DNA of 6,298 bases from NCBI GenBank assembly GCA_017614185.1, contig JAGACI010000122.1, positions 1-6,298 of the forward strand, given 5' to 3'. Under the pieces are notes generated by a model that was not told where the DNA came from, ran no database searches, and was given only the letters and a program-made list of their open reading frames with translations. Shown in pieces: positions 5,576 through 6,298 of the stretch; positions within the stretch are counted from its first letter, which is position 1, and each line of letters starts with the position of its first letter. Source of the stretch: Lachnospiraceae bacterium (lineage in GTDB: Bacteria > Bacillota_A > Clostridia > Lachnospirales > Lachnospiraceae). The translations under genes were made by a program, and so were the position numbers.

Positions 5576-6298
5576 TTATTCGCCGCTCTCTGATCCCATT
5601 TTTGCTAAATATTCTTCGGCTCTTCTGGCCTTCTCTGTATCGGGGAACTTCTCGATTACCTTCTGGTAAGTCTCTGCCGCCTTCTCCTCGTTGTTGCTTC
5701 TGTTGTAAGCATTGCCGAGAGTAAAGAGTGCATCTGAGTTCTCCTCATCATAGAAAACTGCTTTCTCAAGTTCTTCGATTGCTGCTGTAAAATCATCCTT
5801 GCCAAAATACTGGTATCCAGTCTCATAGTACTGCTCGGCAATCTTGGGGCCTACAGTCTTAAGGATTGTACCGTATAAGGTCTTGAATGACTCTGAAGTA
5901 GCTTCAAGATCTACCTCGTCGGCAATCTCCTGAACCAAAGGCGAAAGAGTCTCTATATCTTCGGGGTTGGCGATATAAGCATCCGCTGCTGCAAGAAGCT
6001 TGTCGATTGATTCGATTGTTCCGCCTTCTCCTACGTATCCGTCAAGCTGTCCGTGGAGATTCTCTGCTTCCTCCGTAAGGTCCTCAACCTGAGCCGTAAG
6101 CTCTGTGATTGTGGCAGTCTTGGCATCAAGCTGCTCGCCGTATGCTCTTACTTCATCCTGATACTTGCTCTGCTCTGCGGAAATAATACCGGGACGAACA
6201 AGGAAGAATGTTGCGAGAGCTCCCAAAGCTATACCCACAACAATGTATAAAAGAATGGATGCGCCCATTCCGGAGTGAGGCTCCTTAACATTGGCAGG
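5576..6298 (-). CDS. Membrane-anchored TPR protein, start unresolved and possibly beyond window
   Basis: Specific function is not recognised. Seen, numbering from the Met at 6266-6268: one membrane helix at about 4-24, an acidic coiled-coil region at about 34-75, a helical middle part, and two TPR units at about 142-175 (GYQYFGKDDFTAAIEELEKA) and 178-211 (LFTLGNAYNRSNNEEKAAET), followed by a short capping helix. TPRs bind partner proteins. The frame has no stop in the ten codons upstream of that Met and encodes a hydrophilic stretch (PANVKEPHSG) to the window edge. An AAGGAG at 6281-6286 lies 12 bases before the Met, rather far for a ribosome site. The true start may therefore be outside, with a further cytoplasmic N-terminal part; otherwise the gene is 5576-6268 with 230 residues. 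It precedes the lysozyme by 22 bases and shares its helix-plus-coiled-coil plan, suggesting a scaffold role in the envelope. Confidence 0.85.
   Translation of the reverse strand, partial: PANVKEPHSGMGASILLYIVVGIALGALATFFLVRPGIISAEQSKYQDEVRAYGEQLDAKTATITELTAQVEDLTEEAENLHGQLDGYVGEGGTIESIDKLLAAADAYIANPEDIETLSPLVQEIADEVDLEATSESFKTLYGTILKTVGPKIAEQYYETGYQYFGKDDFTAAIEELEKAVFYDEENSDALFTLGNAYNRSNNEEKAAETYQKVIEKFPDTEKARRAEEYLAKMGSESGE

Noticed and set aside
1..6298. CRISPR arrays, tRNA or rRNA genes, insertion sequences, toxin-antitoxin or defence islands
   Set aside because: No regularly spaced repeats, tRNA cloverleaf, transposase motif or terminal inverted repeats were seen by eye. The nuclease-ATPase pair fits a housekeeping YhaO/YhaN set better than a defence system, since no effector or mobile context is present.

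Overview
The window looks like chromosomal DNA from a low-to-moderate GC Gram-positive Firmicute. A motile Clostridia/Lachnospiraceae-type organism (Butyrivibrio or Roseburia-like) is the best guess. The grounds are Gram-positive style GGAGG ribosome binding sites, heavy AGA/CTT/GAA codon use, a clostridial-type chemoreceptor, a membrane-anchored GH25 lysozyme and a YhaN/YhaO-type nuclease pair. The genus is an inference, not something the sequence proves. All five genes are read on the minus strand, so the biological order runs from high to low coordinates.

Upstream cluster (6298 down to 2983): a TPR protein with one membrane helix, possibly cut by the right edge, is followed after 22 bases by a membrane-anchored GH25 muramidase. 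After another 45 bases comes a methyl-accepting chemotaxis protein with six membrane helices and no visible HAMP or large external sensor domain. I see no terminator between these genes, and a strong UUCG-loop hairpin terminator sits directly after the chemoreceptor stop. The three are therefore plausibly one transcript whose promoter is outside the window. The first two encode envelope proteins of similar plan (N-terminal membrane helix, coiled coil, then a functional domain).

Downstream cluster (2946 down to 1): a fresh promoter with a perfect TATAAT box and a GGAG site leads into a SbcD/Mre11-type metallophosphoesterase (YhaO-like). Six bases after its stop begins a SbcC/Rad50-type ATPase (YhaN-like), which runs off the left edge and was identified by direct translation of the minus strand. 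Together they should form a nuclease-ATPase complex acting on DNA. The ATPase carries a two-helix hydrophobic hairpin inside its coiled-coil region, which suggests the complex is tethered to the membrane.

No tRNA, rRNA, CRISPR array, insertion sequence or phage gene is visible. The window is mostly ordinary core-type gene content. The points most worth a second look are the membrane hairpin in the ATPase, the HAMP-less chemoreceptor, the lysozyme/TPR pair and the small hairpins in the lysozyme-chemoreceptor gap. I did not find a convincing undescribed system.
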